From NCBI GenBank assembly GCA_002943765.1, contig PQWQ01000029.1:372001-436000 (forward strand): 64,000 nt of DNA, read 5' to 3'. The translations under genes were made by a program, and so were the position numbers. The notes beneath the pieces were generated by a model that had not been told where the DNA came from, made no database searches, and saw only the letters and a program-made list of their open reading frames with translations. Below, one piece after another: positions 1 to 10,510 of the stretch; the first letter of the stretch is position 1; each line of letters starts with the position of its first letter. Source of the DNA: Psoroptes ovis (lineage: Eukaryota; Arthropoda; Arachnida; Sarcoptiformes; Psoroptidae).

Positions 1-324
1 GATCTTATCAGGTTCCTGTATGTTAATATCGTAATAATCAATTGAAATTTTTCAACTTAATTAATTGATATATTTATTCAACAGCAATATCTTAAAAAAT
101 ATTCATCATCAGCAGCAGCATCAACCACAGCACCTGTTTATCAAATGCCTGAATATCTTATGGAACCATCAGTAAAAAGTGCATCATCATTTCAAGATAT
201 GTCATATAAAACATTAGCATCAACATCGAATCAAATACCAAATATTAAATTAAATCCAGAACAAATTTCACGTCTGTATAATCTTGCAATGATAATCAAT
301 GCCAAACAAAGTGATTCCCAATAA
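1..324 (+). CDS. 3' end of an unrecognised gene (two exons, 5' partial)
   Basis: Two coding segments, 1..17 and 85..324, are joined across a 67-bp intron that begins GTATGT at 18 and ends ACAG at 84. The phase is consistent: exon 1 ends on a codon boundary and exon 2 is 80 codons including TAA at 322-324. The joined tail contains two similar motifs, YQVPQYL across the splice and YQMPEYL further on, which supports the exon pair. The rest is Ser/Ala rich and ends NLAMIINAKQSDSQ. No domain is recognisable, and the product cannot be named because most of the gene lies before the window. Possible polyadenylation signals (AATAAA) follow near 570 and 593. Confidence 0.6.
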
Positions 325-1377
325 TAATAAAGATTTTCAACAGCATTAAAAATTGCGAAAATGAATTGAATAATGGCTCTATAACTTGTCAAGTAATCAC
401 CAATCACTTATGGAATGCTATGAGAATATTTTTAAGATTTTTTTATGTGTTAAAATAATTTATTTATTCAAATCTATTTATTTATTTATAAATTTTCATA
501 TTTTCTTAAAGATTCAAAAAAATTTAAATCAAAAAATTGTTTTATATGCATAAGAACGAAATGAAAATAATAAACCAATTGTATGAATCATTGAATAAAA
601 ACCAGAACTTTTTTCCATGAAATAAACAAGAATTTCAAACAACCAGATCAACCAACCAACCAAAATTATTCAATTCGAATCTTTGAAAGACTTGTTTTCT
701 GTCATTTCTTAAAATCTATTTGATATCATTTATGAAGAAATTAAAGATTAATCTTCACAGATTATCGAACATGATTTTTGTTCAAATATGTTAGACGTAG
801 TTTGGCGGGGGTAATTATCACCATTACAACAAATCAACAATAAAATAAACTCGAAAATCAATTCAATTTTTGAATGCAATTGCAATTGAACATATGTGAA
901 CAAAGTAAATGAACTATGTTTTAATATGTATGCTTGAAAGCTCTCTCAAAAAATATAGAAATTTGTTCCTGACTTGCTTGGATATGTTTTCGTCGCATGT
1001 ATGATGTATCTCTCTTTGGCGATATATTCCTAAATTGTTATTTTGCTCAGTTTTCAATTGTTGTTGTTGCTTATGTGTTATCCACAATTTTTGGAGATTG
1101 AGCCGAAAATGTTTTGAAATTATACAGCAACTATTGTTTTGGTTGGTATGTATTTGTTTGTTTGCTTTTTGATGATTAATGCTTTGCTTTGTTTTATTAA
1201 TTCTGTTCATTTTATTCTAGATAATTAATTAATAATTCAACCCGAAATTCGACAAATCAAACAAAAAAAATATTTGAATGTATCCAATTATGAAATCAAA
1301 ATCATCAAACTAAATGACATTTTCAAAATTCATTTTCATTTAATTCTGATATAATCTGATCATTGAAATCTATTTCT
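325..1377. other. Noncoding gap: 3' UTR of the first gene and upstream of SCHIP1
   Basis: This AT-rich stretch holds the 3' UTR of the preceding gene and the 5' flank of SCHIP1. A minus-strand open frame at 914-1210 is Asn/Gln/Lys rich with no domain, and I treat it as chance. No TATA box or repeat family stands out. Confidence 0.5.
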
Positions 1378-2521
1378 ATGTCGAATAATATTGAAGAATT
1401 GACTGCAACAAACCTCGAGAATGAAGATGAACATCGGCATAAACAGCTGAAACAAGATCAAAGATACATTAACGAAAATGAAGACAAAAATAATGCAAAT
1501 GACGAAGATAATGATGATGATGATAACCAACAACAACAACAATCATCTTCGACCAATGATAACGATAAAATCAATTCCCGAAACAATAAAGAAGAAATAC
1601 GTAGACGTTTAGCATTCGATATTGATGATTATGATGATCCGATTGCACAATACAAGGCAAGCTGTAAAAAATTACAGCAACAACAGAAAAAATCAAAATC
1701 AACCCTATCATCTCGAATACAGAATTTGGATAGTTTACAAATATGTTTTTTAAATGAAAACAACAACGATAATAATTATACATTTAATAATTTTTCATCA
1801 AATCAAACACATAATGATTGTCAATCAAACAATACGAATGATATTCTAATGCAAAATCGTATATATTATTTATTTAAAAAATTACAAAATGTTAATTTTG
1901 ATTTGAATAATATCGATTTGTTTGGTGATATAGAAAAACCGAATGATCCGTCAAAATTTTCTGAATATCATTCGAAATTATATGCCGAAGCAAAATTAAC
2001 GCTATCACAGGTATCATTTGTATTTCAAAATTTTAATTCAACAAAATCAATTATACTAATTATTTATTTTCATTTATTTAAAAAGATCAAAGAAATTTGT
2101 AAATTAAGATTGAAAATTGAAAAAGAAAATGAAAAAGAAGTATCATCTATTTATGATTTAATACACAATTTTCCACCGGATTTTCAAAAAGGTGTAACGA
2201 AATTGACCACTCCAATATTACGGCGACTTCGAATGTCTGAACTTCAATTAATTGTTAATGATCATTTTAGTCGTATTGAAAGTGAGTTACATACTTTGAA
2301 TGATTTTTTTAAATAAATGATTCTAAGCTTTTCTCATATTTTTACAATTTCAGAATTGAATACAAGTTTAGTTAAACTATTGATTACGAGAGATGAATTA
2401 TATATGGAACAAGATTCATTATTAGTTGATATTGAAGATCTCACAAAATTTTTGTATGTTTATTTCTATCATTTTTCTAAATAGTTATTAATTCTAATTA
2501 TTTTTTAGGCTTTCAAAATGA
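1378..2521 (+). CDS. SCHIP1: Schwannomin-interacting protein 1 (SCHIP1) homologue
   Basis: SCHIP1 is a cytoplasmic coiled-coil adaptor; in vertebrates it binds schwannomin/merlin (NF2). Proposed exons are 1378..2010, 2086..2281, 2354..2453 and 2509..2521, giving 313 residues. The first ATG in frame is at 1378; the open frame extends 15 bases upstream but without an ATG. The N-terminal half is acidic and Asn/Gln rich and poorly conserved. The C-terminal third carries the family signature: FSEYHSKLYAEAKLTL, then a coiled coil ending RDELYMEQDSLLVDIEDLT. The 75-bp segment 2011-2085 starts GTATCA, ends AAAAG and is in frame, so an uninterrupted frame reads through it. Removing it joins TLSQ to IKEICKLR and restores the expected spacing. 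The last exon is only 13 bp (LSK-stop); reading into the intron would also stop soon, so the extreme C-terminus is uncertain. The gene converges on PSMC3IP, 43 bp away. Confidence 0.82.
2011..2085 (+). other. In-frame 75-bp intron of SCHIP1, easily mistaken for coding
   Basis: The segment begins GTATCA directly after a CAG-ending codon and ends TTTAAAAAG. It is exactly 25 codons with no stop, and it encodes hydrophobic residues (IILIIYFHLF) unlike the flanking helical sequence. It is judged an intron on splice signals and family fit. Confidence 0.65.
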
Positions 2522-2564
2522 ATTTCTTCCAAAAGCTAATGATTGATAACGACATTGAATTGAA

Positions 2565-3215
2565 TTATACATCTGATGGAAATGTAACATTATAATCTTC
2601 ATCAGTTTCAATACCAACTTCTTCGTAAAAATCTTTTCTATTTTTATTATAATTTTCCATAATTGTATTAATCATTCCGGTGGCCATACGTTTACGTTTT
2701 CGCCATTCATCGATCAAGTTTTTACGTTTCAATTTTAAATTTGATGCTTTTTCATCACAGCGATCAATATCTGTATTGGTATCTGAGAATTTTGTTTCAT
2801 ATTCATTTATTTGTGAACGCAATTCATCTATTTCTTTCAATAATGTTTCATAATGATTTTTGATTAACACATGACTTTTGAATGAATTCAATTTCATTTG
2901 TTTATCATTGATTAATTTTTGTAATTCATTTTTATTATGATTTAATGCTGTAATTTTTTCTTGCAAATTTTTCATTGATTCATCATCATTGAATTCAATA
3001 TTTTTTTGTTGTGAAATGAAATATATTTTCTGTTTTCCATTCAATTTTTCAATTACATCATTTTGTTCGACCAATATGTCCAATGCTTTTTGAATGATTG
3101 TTTTACCATATTTATTTTGAAAATTATTCGCCACATCTGTACAACTGAATGGACGATTTTCACGAACCAAAAAATTTTTAACATCTTCTTTAGCTTCGTC
3201 AATATTTTTGGCCAT
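2565..3215 (-). CDS. PSMC3IP: Homologous-pairing protein 2 (PSMC3IP/HOP2/TBPIP)
   Basis: HOP2 works with MND1 in the nucleus. The heterodimer stimulates RAD51/DMC1 strand exchange during meiotic recombination. This is a single-exon gene of 216 residues, close to the roughly 217 residues of animal homologues. Residues 1-70 form the winged-helix DNA-binding domain (NRPFSCTDVANNF, then GKQKIYF). A long leucine-zipper coiled coil follows (about 75-160). The C-terminus is the family hallmark, with EWRKRKRMAT and EVGIETDEDYNVTFPSD. The start ATG is at 3213-3215, and the next gene (NOP14) starts divergently 172 bp away. No introns or frame breaks are seen. Identity is very secure because the C-terminal signature is specific to this family. 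Confidence 0.95.
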   Translation of the reverse strand: MAKNIDEAKEDVKNFLVRENRPFSCTDVANNFQNKYGKTIIQKALDILVEQNDVIEKLNGKQKIYFISQQKNIEFNDDESMKNLQEKITALNHNKNELQKLINDKQMKLNSFKSHVLIKNHYETLLKEIDELRSQINEYETKFSDTNTDIDRCDEKASNLKLKRKNLIDEWRKRKRMATGMINTIMENYNKNRKDFYEEVGIETDEDYNVTFPSDV

Positions 3216-3387
3216 TTTGCTCCAATTTTTTGAATTTTCAATTTCAAAATGAAAAATTTCAAGTAATAAAATTCGAATGAAAAAATTTCGAGTCGTTCTT
3301 TATGAACAGACCCGACCAATCAGACTTTTAATTTTTTCACGTGTTTCAAATTTTTGTTTTGTTTTGTTTTGAAATATCAGTTAAAAA
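3216..3387. promoter_or_regulatory. Divergent promoter shared by PSMC3IP and NOP14
   Basis: Only 172 bp separate the two start codons, so both core promoters must lie here or overlap the 5' UTRs. The interval contains CCAAT at 3316-3320 and a palindromic CACGTG E-box at 3338-3343, 45 bp before the NOP14 ATG. No clear TATA box is present. CACGTG sites are typical MYC/MAX targets in ribosome-biogenesis promoters; function here is inferred. Confidence 0.6.
3338..3343. promoter_or_regulatory. CACGTG E-box upstream of NOP14
   Basis: A perfect palindromic E-box (TTCACGTGTTT) sits in the divergent promoter. Its proximity to a ribosome-assembly gene suggests a MYC/MAX-type site, but a six-base match alone is weak evidence. 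Confidence 0.45.
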
Positions 3388-5238
3388 ATGGCCAAGATTC
3401 ACGCAAAAAAACGTGCCCAAATTGAAAAAAAGAAAGCGAATGAAGCAAAACAACAGAATCAGATAAATCCATTCGAGCTACGGCATAATAAAATTAAGCA
3501 TCGAATTTTGGGGCGAAAAATTGGCAAAAATGAATCCGGTAAACCATTGATAAATCGTAATCGAGCCTATAAAAAACGTGAACAAACATTGCTGAAAGAA
3601 TATGAAAATAAACATAAAACCGGTAAAGGTGTTTGCGATTTACGTGAACAAGATTTCAATCAAAGATTGATTGAAAAATATCGTCAAGAACAGCAACGTA
3701 TTGATCTTGATCAAAATGACCGAATCGAATTGACACATAAAGGACGACCATTAGACGAAATGATTGATGATCGTGTTGATTCAGATGATGAACAATTGGA
3801 TCTATTCACACGTGATGATTATGTTGAATCAAGTCATTTTGGTGGCGGTGAGCTTGGATCAACCAAAAGTAGAAATGAAATTCTTGAAGAAATAGTTGCA
3901 GAAAAATCACGTATCAAACATCAACAAGAAGAGACTATTAAATTAACACAAAAATTAGATGATCAATGGAATGAAATCCGCAACATCATTCGTCATAAAG
4001 GCAGCAATGAGAGTAATGAACATGATAAGAAAATTTCTAAGAATGACTATGATACTCTTTTAAGTCAATTGGTTTTCGATGATAAACATCTCATCAAAAA
4101 TTCCAATACAGCTTCAGCAGCAGCAAAGTCATCGAATGATGACCAATCGCCTGATGCTCAATTTAAAGCGAAATTAAATCTAATTGAAAACACGAATAAT
4201 GTCGATCAAATATTGACAATAATCAAAGAAATGATTGATTTGCTTCAATCAAAAATAACCAAAAAATCATTAATAATATTACAGGAGAAATTGTTTGAAA
4301 TGTCTGAAAAATCATTGCGTTTCGTACCGAAAGAATTGGCCATACTAATTGCAAGTTCTTATTTCAAAGAATTACAAACATTTGTACAAATGATTATATT
4401 GCGAACATTGAATAAGATCAAATATAAAAATCTTAATGAAATATCATGTGCTATATTTCTGATCAATTTCCTTATCAAAATTACAGCCAAAAATAAGTAT
4501 TGTTCTGAATTATTCACACACACTGAAAATTTATTACGACTGTGTTTACCACAAGAAATGACGCAGATTCATCTGTTTCATCATGTTGAATGTGAGACCG
4601 AATGCATTTTAAATGTATCAAAATATAGCAAGGCATCAACAAATGATTCCAGTGATCAACAATATAAAGTATCATTGAAAAATTTATTCGAAGAAAAATT
4701 CAAATCCAACGATGATGGTGATCCATCGATTATCAAATATAATCTCATCATACAAATATTTGAAATCATTTCAAGTTTGATTGATAAATTTTCAGCGAAT
4801 AATCTATCAAGATTTGTGATCAAACCGATCATCGATCTTATCAACGATAAAATTTATCCATCTTTGGATTCTGAAATTTTAAGAAATATTTCAAAAGAAA
4901 TTTTATTGAAATTCGATAACACGAAGTTATCGAATGGTGATGATTGTTCGGCAAAGATTATAGCTAAAAAGCCATTCATATTACCATTGCTTGAACCGAA
5001 ATTAGATGAAAAGGATCTTTATCTTAAACCAAGATATCAAAATGAACGGAAAAAATTAATGAAAAAATATAAGCGAGAATTCAAAGGTGCACAACGCGAA
5101 ATACGTAAAGATTCGAAATTTTTGCGTGATACATTCCTTAAAGAAATGGAAAAGAAAGATAATATACGCAAAAATAAAGTTAAAGAAATATTGAAAGATT
5201 TATCAATTCAACAAGGTTTATATAAGAAGAACAGATAA
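3388..5238 (+). CDS. NOP14: Nucleolar protein 14 (NOP14), ribosome biogenesis factor
   Basis: NOP14 is a nucleolar component of the small-subunit processome needed for 18S rRNA maturation and 40S assembly. This is a single exon of 616 residues from ATG 3388. Family marks are a basic N-terminus with NPFELRHNKIKH (27-38), KRE-type repeats near 63, LTHKGRPLDEM (115-125), an acidic patch and HFGGGE (150-155). The C-terminal Lys/Arg-rich block contains KGAQREIRKDSKFLRD and ends QQGLYKKNR. At 616 residues it is clearly shorter than typical animal or yeast NOP14 (about 800-860). The conserved ends are intact, so the shortening is in the middle helical region. Codon use matches the neighbours and there is no frame break. 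Another plus-strand gene, MRPS22, begins 153 bp downstream. Confidence 0.9.
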   Translation: MAKIHAKKRAQIEKKKANEAKQQNQINPFELRHNKIKHRILGRKIGKNESGKPLINRNRAYKKREQTLLKEYENKHKTGKGVCDLREQDFNQRLIEKYRQEQQRIDLDQNDRIELTHKGRPLDEMIDDRVDSDDEQLDLFTRDDYVESSHFGGGELGSTKSRNEILEEIVAEKSRIKHQQEETIKLTQKLDDQWNEIRNIIRHKGSNESNEHDKKISKNDYDTLLSQLVFDDKHLIKNSNTASAAAKSSNDDQSPDAQFKAKLNLIENTNNVDQILTIIKEMIDLLQSKITKKSLIILQEKLFEMSEKSLRFVPKELAILIASSYFKELQTFVQMIILRTLNKIKYKNLNEISCAIFLINFLIKITAKNKYCSELFTHTENLLRLCLPQEMTQIHLFHHVECETECILNVSKYSKASTNDSSDQQYKVSLKNLFEEKFKSNDDGDPSIIKYNLIIQIFEIISSLIDKFSANNLSRFVIKPIIDLINDKIYPSLDSEILRNISKEILLKFDNTKLSNGDDCSAKIIAKKPFILPLLEPKLDEKDLYLKPRYQNERKKLMKKYKREFKGAQREIRKDSKFLRDTFLKEMEKKDNIRKNKVKEILKDLSIQQGLYKKNR

Positions 5239-5391
5239 GGAATCCATCCTAATTTAAAATTTCAAATTTTTCAAACAATCGATAGTTTTAACGCTTGTAA
5301 AATCGATTTATTGCCCATCACCCATATGTTTTTTTTTCAATGAATCACATGGCCAACTTTTAAAAAATAAAATAATTTTAAAAACACGAAA
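5239..5391 (+). other. Short NOP14-MRPS22 spacer
   Basis: This 153-bp interval must contain both the end of NOP14 and the promoter of MRPS22. An AATAAA at about 5366-5371 lies only some 20 bp before the MRPS22 ATG. If used for NOP14, its transcript would overlap the MRPS22 5' UTR. Confidence 0.4.
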
Positions 5392-6686
5392 ATGTTGAAG
5401 TTTCATAAATTTTTATCAAATAATTTCTTACAAAAATTATCATTAAAACAAAAAAATAATGTAATTTTGAATAGTATTAAATTAAGTCTATCGACAAAAT
5501 CAGGCGAAGCGATTCAAAGAACTGATATGGAGGATCTGTTCTTGGATAAAAGAGTTAATTATCTGCTAAAAGCTTTGACTGGTTTTGATCCGGTAAAAAT
5601 ATTCACAGAAAAATCAATGGACAGCTTAAGATCACCTAAATATCGATTCATGACCGATGAACAATTGAAAATGGTTTGTATTCCCTTTAAATTTTATTAA
5701 AAATAATTGAAATTTTTTCTTAATTTTAAGGAAATAGAACAAGCTAACAAACGAGCAGATACATTGCTACAAATGCCACCAGTTAAATATACACAAGAAT
5801 TTGAACCAAAAATCTTAGAAAAAGACATTGCAATTCAAGGTTTCCTCGATCCGTCAATTAAAATTGTCTTTATGGATGCAACACCTGGTTTTTCGGACAA
5901 TGTAACAATTGAATTTGATCTGTATCATTATTTTAAATTATAGTTTATATGTTTATCAAATAGGAAAGAATGATTGTTGTCCGAGAACCTGATGGCACCT
6001 TACGTGAAGCGAATCGTGAAGAAAGACATCGAACAAATCAGATATTTTATCCGATAGAGGAACGTCATATTGATTTGCCTAAGATGTTTGAAGAACCACA
6101 ATTATCAGATATGATGAACAGAGGTGCATATAAATTGTTGTTGGATAATATATGTTTACATTTCGAACCTGAAGATCCAAAATATGAAGAATTATGCCAT
6201 AAAGCATATGATCATATTGCAATGAATAACAAATTTGAAATTCTATCATCCACAAGACATTATGGTGGAATGGTTTTCTACTTTGCATTTAATCGTAAAA
6301 TTGACCAACTATTATATCATTTGATATCTGAACATCGAATCAATGATGGACATAATTTACTCATGTTATATTATATCATTAATCCAAGAGAAGAAATTCC
6401 TCAATTTGATTTTGATTCAATACTTCCACACGAATCATCCGAGCAATCAATAGCTGATATAAATCGATTTGAATCAACAAAACCAGTACCATTCGATAAA
6501 TTTCTAAATCTTTTCAAGGTATTTCAATTCTATTGTTTTGATTTCATAATTTATTTTGAAATATAATTTTTTTGAACATAGATTTACATTGAAAATGATT
6601 CCGATTCAAATTTAAAATCACGATTAGAATTATTGTGGCAAAAATTATTGACAGAAAATCATAAAAATGTAGTACAACAAAATTAA
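5392..6686 (+). CDS. MRPS22: Mitochondrial small ribosomal subunit protein mS22 (MRPS22)
   Basis: mS22 is a metazoan-specific protein of the mitochondrial 28S subunit. Four exons, 5392..5673, 5731..5901, 5964..6518 and 6582..6686, give 370 residues. Introns are 57, 62 and 63 bp with GT...AG ends, and all exon joins fall between codons. The N-terminus (MLKFHKFLSNNFLQKLSLKQ) is basic and amphipathic, as expected for a mitochondrial targeting peptide. Family motifs in order are KYRFMTDEQL, LQMPPV, MIVVREPDGTLREA and FEILSSTRHYGGMVFYF. The start ATG follows AAAA context. The stop at 6684-6686 is 4 bp from the stop of the convergent ELP5, so the 3' UTRs must overlap. Confidence 0.93.
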
Positions 6687-6690
6687 ATAC

Positions 6691-7785
6691 TTAAAAATCC
6701 AAATCATCATCTGGATCTTCATCATCAAAATCATCGTATTTATCATATGTATAGATTATATTAGAATCATTGAAATTTGAATTCTGTTGTTGTTGATGTT
6801 GTTTACTGCATCAGATTAACGAGAAAATAAAAAATTTGAAATAAAATTATCATTATCATCATCCAAATACTTACTTTGTGTATGGTAATATAAGATTTTC
6901 GCGAGCCATTTGTTCCTGTTTTGTCAGTGTCAAACGAAATGTTGATTGTGGCAATTGTGTATGATCATCAATTTCTTTAATGCTTTTTTCATTTTTCTTT
7001 TGTTTTTGTTTCATTAAATTTTCTTGTGAAATAAATTCTAAAATAATCGATGATGATTTATTACCCATCAATCGAATATGTTCATGTTTTTCATCAATTT
7101 GTAAATGAACACGTTGATGTTTACGCTTGGTGATAACATTACAATGAATTGTTTCATCATCATCGTTTCGACCATCATTCAAACAATGTCCACAGGTAAG
7201 TGTATCATTTTTTAATCTAAAATCAATTATTACATTAGATATGTGTGAAATATTCGTTTCATTCTGATCATCTATTGATGAATCAAACATTGAATGATAT
7301 ATTAATATGATTTGTTGGTAATATTTTTGACATTTTAGTAAGAATTGATAAAATTTTCTAGCAACATTTCGGTCATTATTTGTGTCATTACTGTCGAATA
7401 GTAATAAAAATACATTCACACAATTCAAGATTAATACAGTTGGCACATTTTTTGATGCCAATGATAGTATTTTCGATTCAATCGAATCAATGTCTGATAA
7501 ATCGATGAAATTTCTCTCATTCATATATTCTATATTTTGAATCGATTTATCGATTGGACAATTTTGACGAAAATGTTCTTCATTAGTACCAAATAATGAG
7601 ATGATAAAATTTTTCGATGAATTCTTGCTTGCAATACGATTCACTAAATGACCAAGAAATATTGTTTGATTCGTGATTGATGCATAATCATCGATCAATG
7701 TCAACATTAAAGGTTGCAACCTGCTTGATTCATTCCAAACATCTTCGAGAAGACAAGTTTTTTCAACTATTTTTGTCATGTTCAT
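6691..7785 (-). CDS. ELP5: Elongator complex protein 5 (ELP5)
   Basis: ELP5 is a RecA-like subunit of the Elongator ELP4-5-6 ring, which supports modification of wobble uridines in tRNA. Two exons on the minus strand, 6875..7785 and 6691..6805, are separated by a 69-bp intron (GTAAGT...GCAG) and give 341 residues. The central region has a degenerate ATPase-like fold with hydrophobic strands (PTVLILNCVNVFLLLF) and no Walker A motif, as expected for ELP5. The C-terminus is diagnostic: STFRLTLTKQEQMARENLILPY, then the acidic tail YDDFDDEDPDDDLDF. Start ATG is at 7783-7785. The acidic tail is encoded only by the short second exon, so a one-exon call would lose it. Confidence 0.88.
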
Positions 7786-8098
7786 TTCTGTCTTAAAACA
7801 TTTGATTCACAATTTTTAAATGAAATTTAATGAAAATCACATGGTATTTTGCCGTATTTCGTGCATCGAACACCAGATGGCTGATGTTGTACTAAAAATT
7901 TTTGTTAAAAATGAATTTTAATTTTAATGAATTTTTGAATAAGTTATATATGTGTGATAAAATAATGTGATAGATTTGTTCGTTAAAATCAAATATATCA
8001 AATCAAAGGTACCATAAAATTGATATTATATAAAAAATAATGATACAAAATTTCCTTTTCATTGATTAGCTTAGTTTGGAGGAAATAATAAGTTTGTT
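7786..8098. other. Spacer between PNP and ELP5
   Basis: A 313-bp AT-rich interval holds the PNP 3' UTR and the ELP5 promoter, both on the minus strand. No clear core promoter element or repeat is seen. Confidence 0.5.
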
Positions 8099-9220
8099 CT
8101 AGTTCGTTTGAATCGATGATACGATTTCTTTGATTAGATTTTCGAAATCTTTTGAACGTTCTTTTGCAGCTATCAATACTTCTTCATGATTAGCCGTATC
8201 TTCGGTGTCATAATCGGTGATAATTTTATTCGTTATCAATGAAAATGCCATCACATGCATACCGGAATGATGTGCAGCCATTGCCTCATGTACAGTGCTC
8301 ATGCCGACAGCATCACCGCCTAACATACGAATCAAATTTGCTTCGGCAACTGTCTCGAAATTCGGTCCACCAACCATTACATAAACACCTTTTCGAAAGT
8401 GTTTTTGAATGCCCAGTTTCTCTACGGCTTGTTCTGCAAGTCTCATCAGTTTCTTATCATAACAATTGTTCATTGGTGGAAAGCGTGGACCAAAACGATC
8501 ATCATTAGGACCACGTAATGGATTATTACCGGCAAATCCAGGAAAAAAGATATGATCTTTGATCAGCATGATGTCAGATACATTGAATTCTCGATTAAGA
8601 CCACCAGCTGCATTTGTTACGATCAAGGTTTTGACTCCTAATTCTCGCATAACACGTACTGGAAATGTACATTTAGCCAATGAATAACCTTCATAGGCAT
8701 GAATTCTTCCTTTCATACAAACGATCGGTACTTTTTTAAGGAAACCGAATACTAATGTTCCAGCGTGTCCATGTACTTTAAAATGAAAATAATTATAAAT
8801 CAAATATTCTAATTCAAAATTTTACTGATTAAAGCAAACAACATACCGGTACTGACTGGAAAATTTGGAATATCAGAATATGGTATCGATGTTGGTTCAG
8901 TGATTGTTTCGGCTAAACCGCCGAGGCCAGATCCACAAATGATACCGACACTAGGTTTAATCGATATTTTTGATCGAAGATATTTGCAAGTTTCTTCTAC
9001 ATCTTCATATGTAAATCTGTTCAGGCGAAAACAAAGAATATAAACGAATTAATAAAATCAGGAAAATTTTTTTTTTATAAATATTTAATAATAACCGATC
9101 ATCATTGTTGAATGATTGAGGCGAAACTGAATGATGTTTACGATGATTGTGTTTATTATTTTTGATTGGTGATTGTGATTTAGCCAAATAGGATTTTATG
9201 TTAAGCAATAAATTATCCAT
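8099..9220 (-). CDS. PNP: Purine nucleoside phosphorylase (trimeric PNP type)
   Basis: This cytosolic enzyme phosphorolyses inosine and guanosine to base plus ribose 1-phosphate in purine salvage. Three minus-strand exons, 9096..9220, 8847..9016 and 8099..8775, give 323 residues; introns are 79 and 71 bp. Active-site motifs are all present: ICGSGLGGL (67-75, phosphate loop), VHGHAG (99-104), GRIHAYEGY (121-129), VTNAAGG (from 151), GGPNFETVAE (purine-site Phe238/Glu239), VGMS (Met257), TNK (Asn281) and ANHEEV (His295). The Asn in TNK is the residue linked to 6-oxopurine preference. The N-terminal extension of about 40 residues (exon 1, His/Asn/Lys rich) has no counterpart in the 289-residue human enzyme and is not obviously a targeting peptide. 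The family residues predict an active enzyme. Confidence 0.95.
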
Positions 9221-10009
9221 TTTCGATTCGAATAAATAATTAAAGAAATGGAAGACAATTCGAAAAAATCGTAAAGATTTAAGTACAATTTAAATTAAAT
9301 GAAATGAAATAAATGGTTAATAACTGAATAATTGAAAAATACAATGTATTGTCGAAGTTGATTGGCCTCAAAAACGAACTGTTTAATAGGAAAATTTTGT
9401 TTAAAATACAGATAAATGTCTTGAAGAAATACAGAAATTCAAAGCTGAAAATTGTTCACAAATGTATATTATAATATCAAAGTTTGTTCTTCGAGTTTTG
9501 AATTGATGCTTTTGAATTTTTTGATATTTGACAAATTTCAAATCATTTAAATACTTTTTCGCCTGGGTTGTTTGATTGATTGTTTGGTTGATTGCAAAAG
9601 CAAAACTCGATCACTTTGGTATCATCAAGTTTTTTTTTTTGAACATTTATCAAATTATGACAAATGAAAACCGCAAAATCTTCAAACATGAATAAGATTT
9701 CAATTATGACTGTGTGTGCGTGTGTGTGGTACAAACATTGAATGATAATTTATTGTTGTTCAAGTTTAAATAGTAGAAAATTTTTCATTTGTCTGATGGT
9801 CATATGAATAATTATTGACTTTTCAATGAAATCAAAAATTGCATTTTGTAAACAATATTTTGTATATTGAATAGCCAAAATATTACAAACAACAAAAATA
9901 TGAACTGATTTAAGACTGATCCTAAGATTGATTCCTTTAAATCAATTTCGATAAAATATCTTTTACCATATATTTGTAAACATTGATCTATTTCTGATTA
10001 TTATTAATA

Positions 10010-10091
10010 TTAGGTAATCCGAAAAGTTTTTGCCGATTATATCAGTAGGGAATCATTGAGAAAATCGGCAAGAACTTTTCGGACAACCTAA
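10010..10091 (+). mobile_element. Palindromic mariner-type MITE, copy 1
   Basis: Starts TTAGGTAATCCGAAAAG and ends CTTTTCGGACAACCTAA, flanked by TA on both sides. The arms are about 30 bp and pair into one hairpin around the short centre ATATCAGTAGGGAATCATTG. No coding capacity. Confidence 0.85.
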
Positions 10092-10510
10092 TATTTTTTT
10101 CGATATTCGGATGTCATAAGATAATCTTTTTTGAATAATTTCCATTAATTCATAAACAGGACATTTGAGTAGTGTAAAGCTGTTTATTTGTTTGATATCA
10201 TCATAAATTGATATAAAATTTGATTGAGAAAATTCCATGCAATTTTCGATAAGAACGAATCAATGAAATTATTTCATTTGATTTGATTTTGTGGTTTTTT
10301 TATTTGTTAATTTATTTATTTATTTTTCGTTTCGATTTGATTATAACTTCTGGATTTCTGTTCTCGTATGATAAATTCCAGATGATAATCATGGTATTTG
10401 ATTTCATAAACAAATAAATAAACGAATAAATCGCTATTTTCAATGATATGATTTGAAATGTTTGATTATGAAAATGTTTTGAATCGGCAAAATGTTGTTG
10501 ACGACAAAAT

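Noticed and set aside
914..1210. Minus-strand open frame of 98 codons
   Set aside because: Asn/Gln/Lys-rich, no domain, sits in the 3' flank of one gene; typical chance frame in AT-rich DNA.
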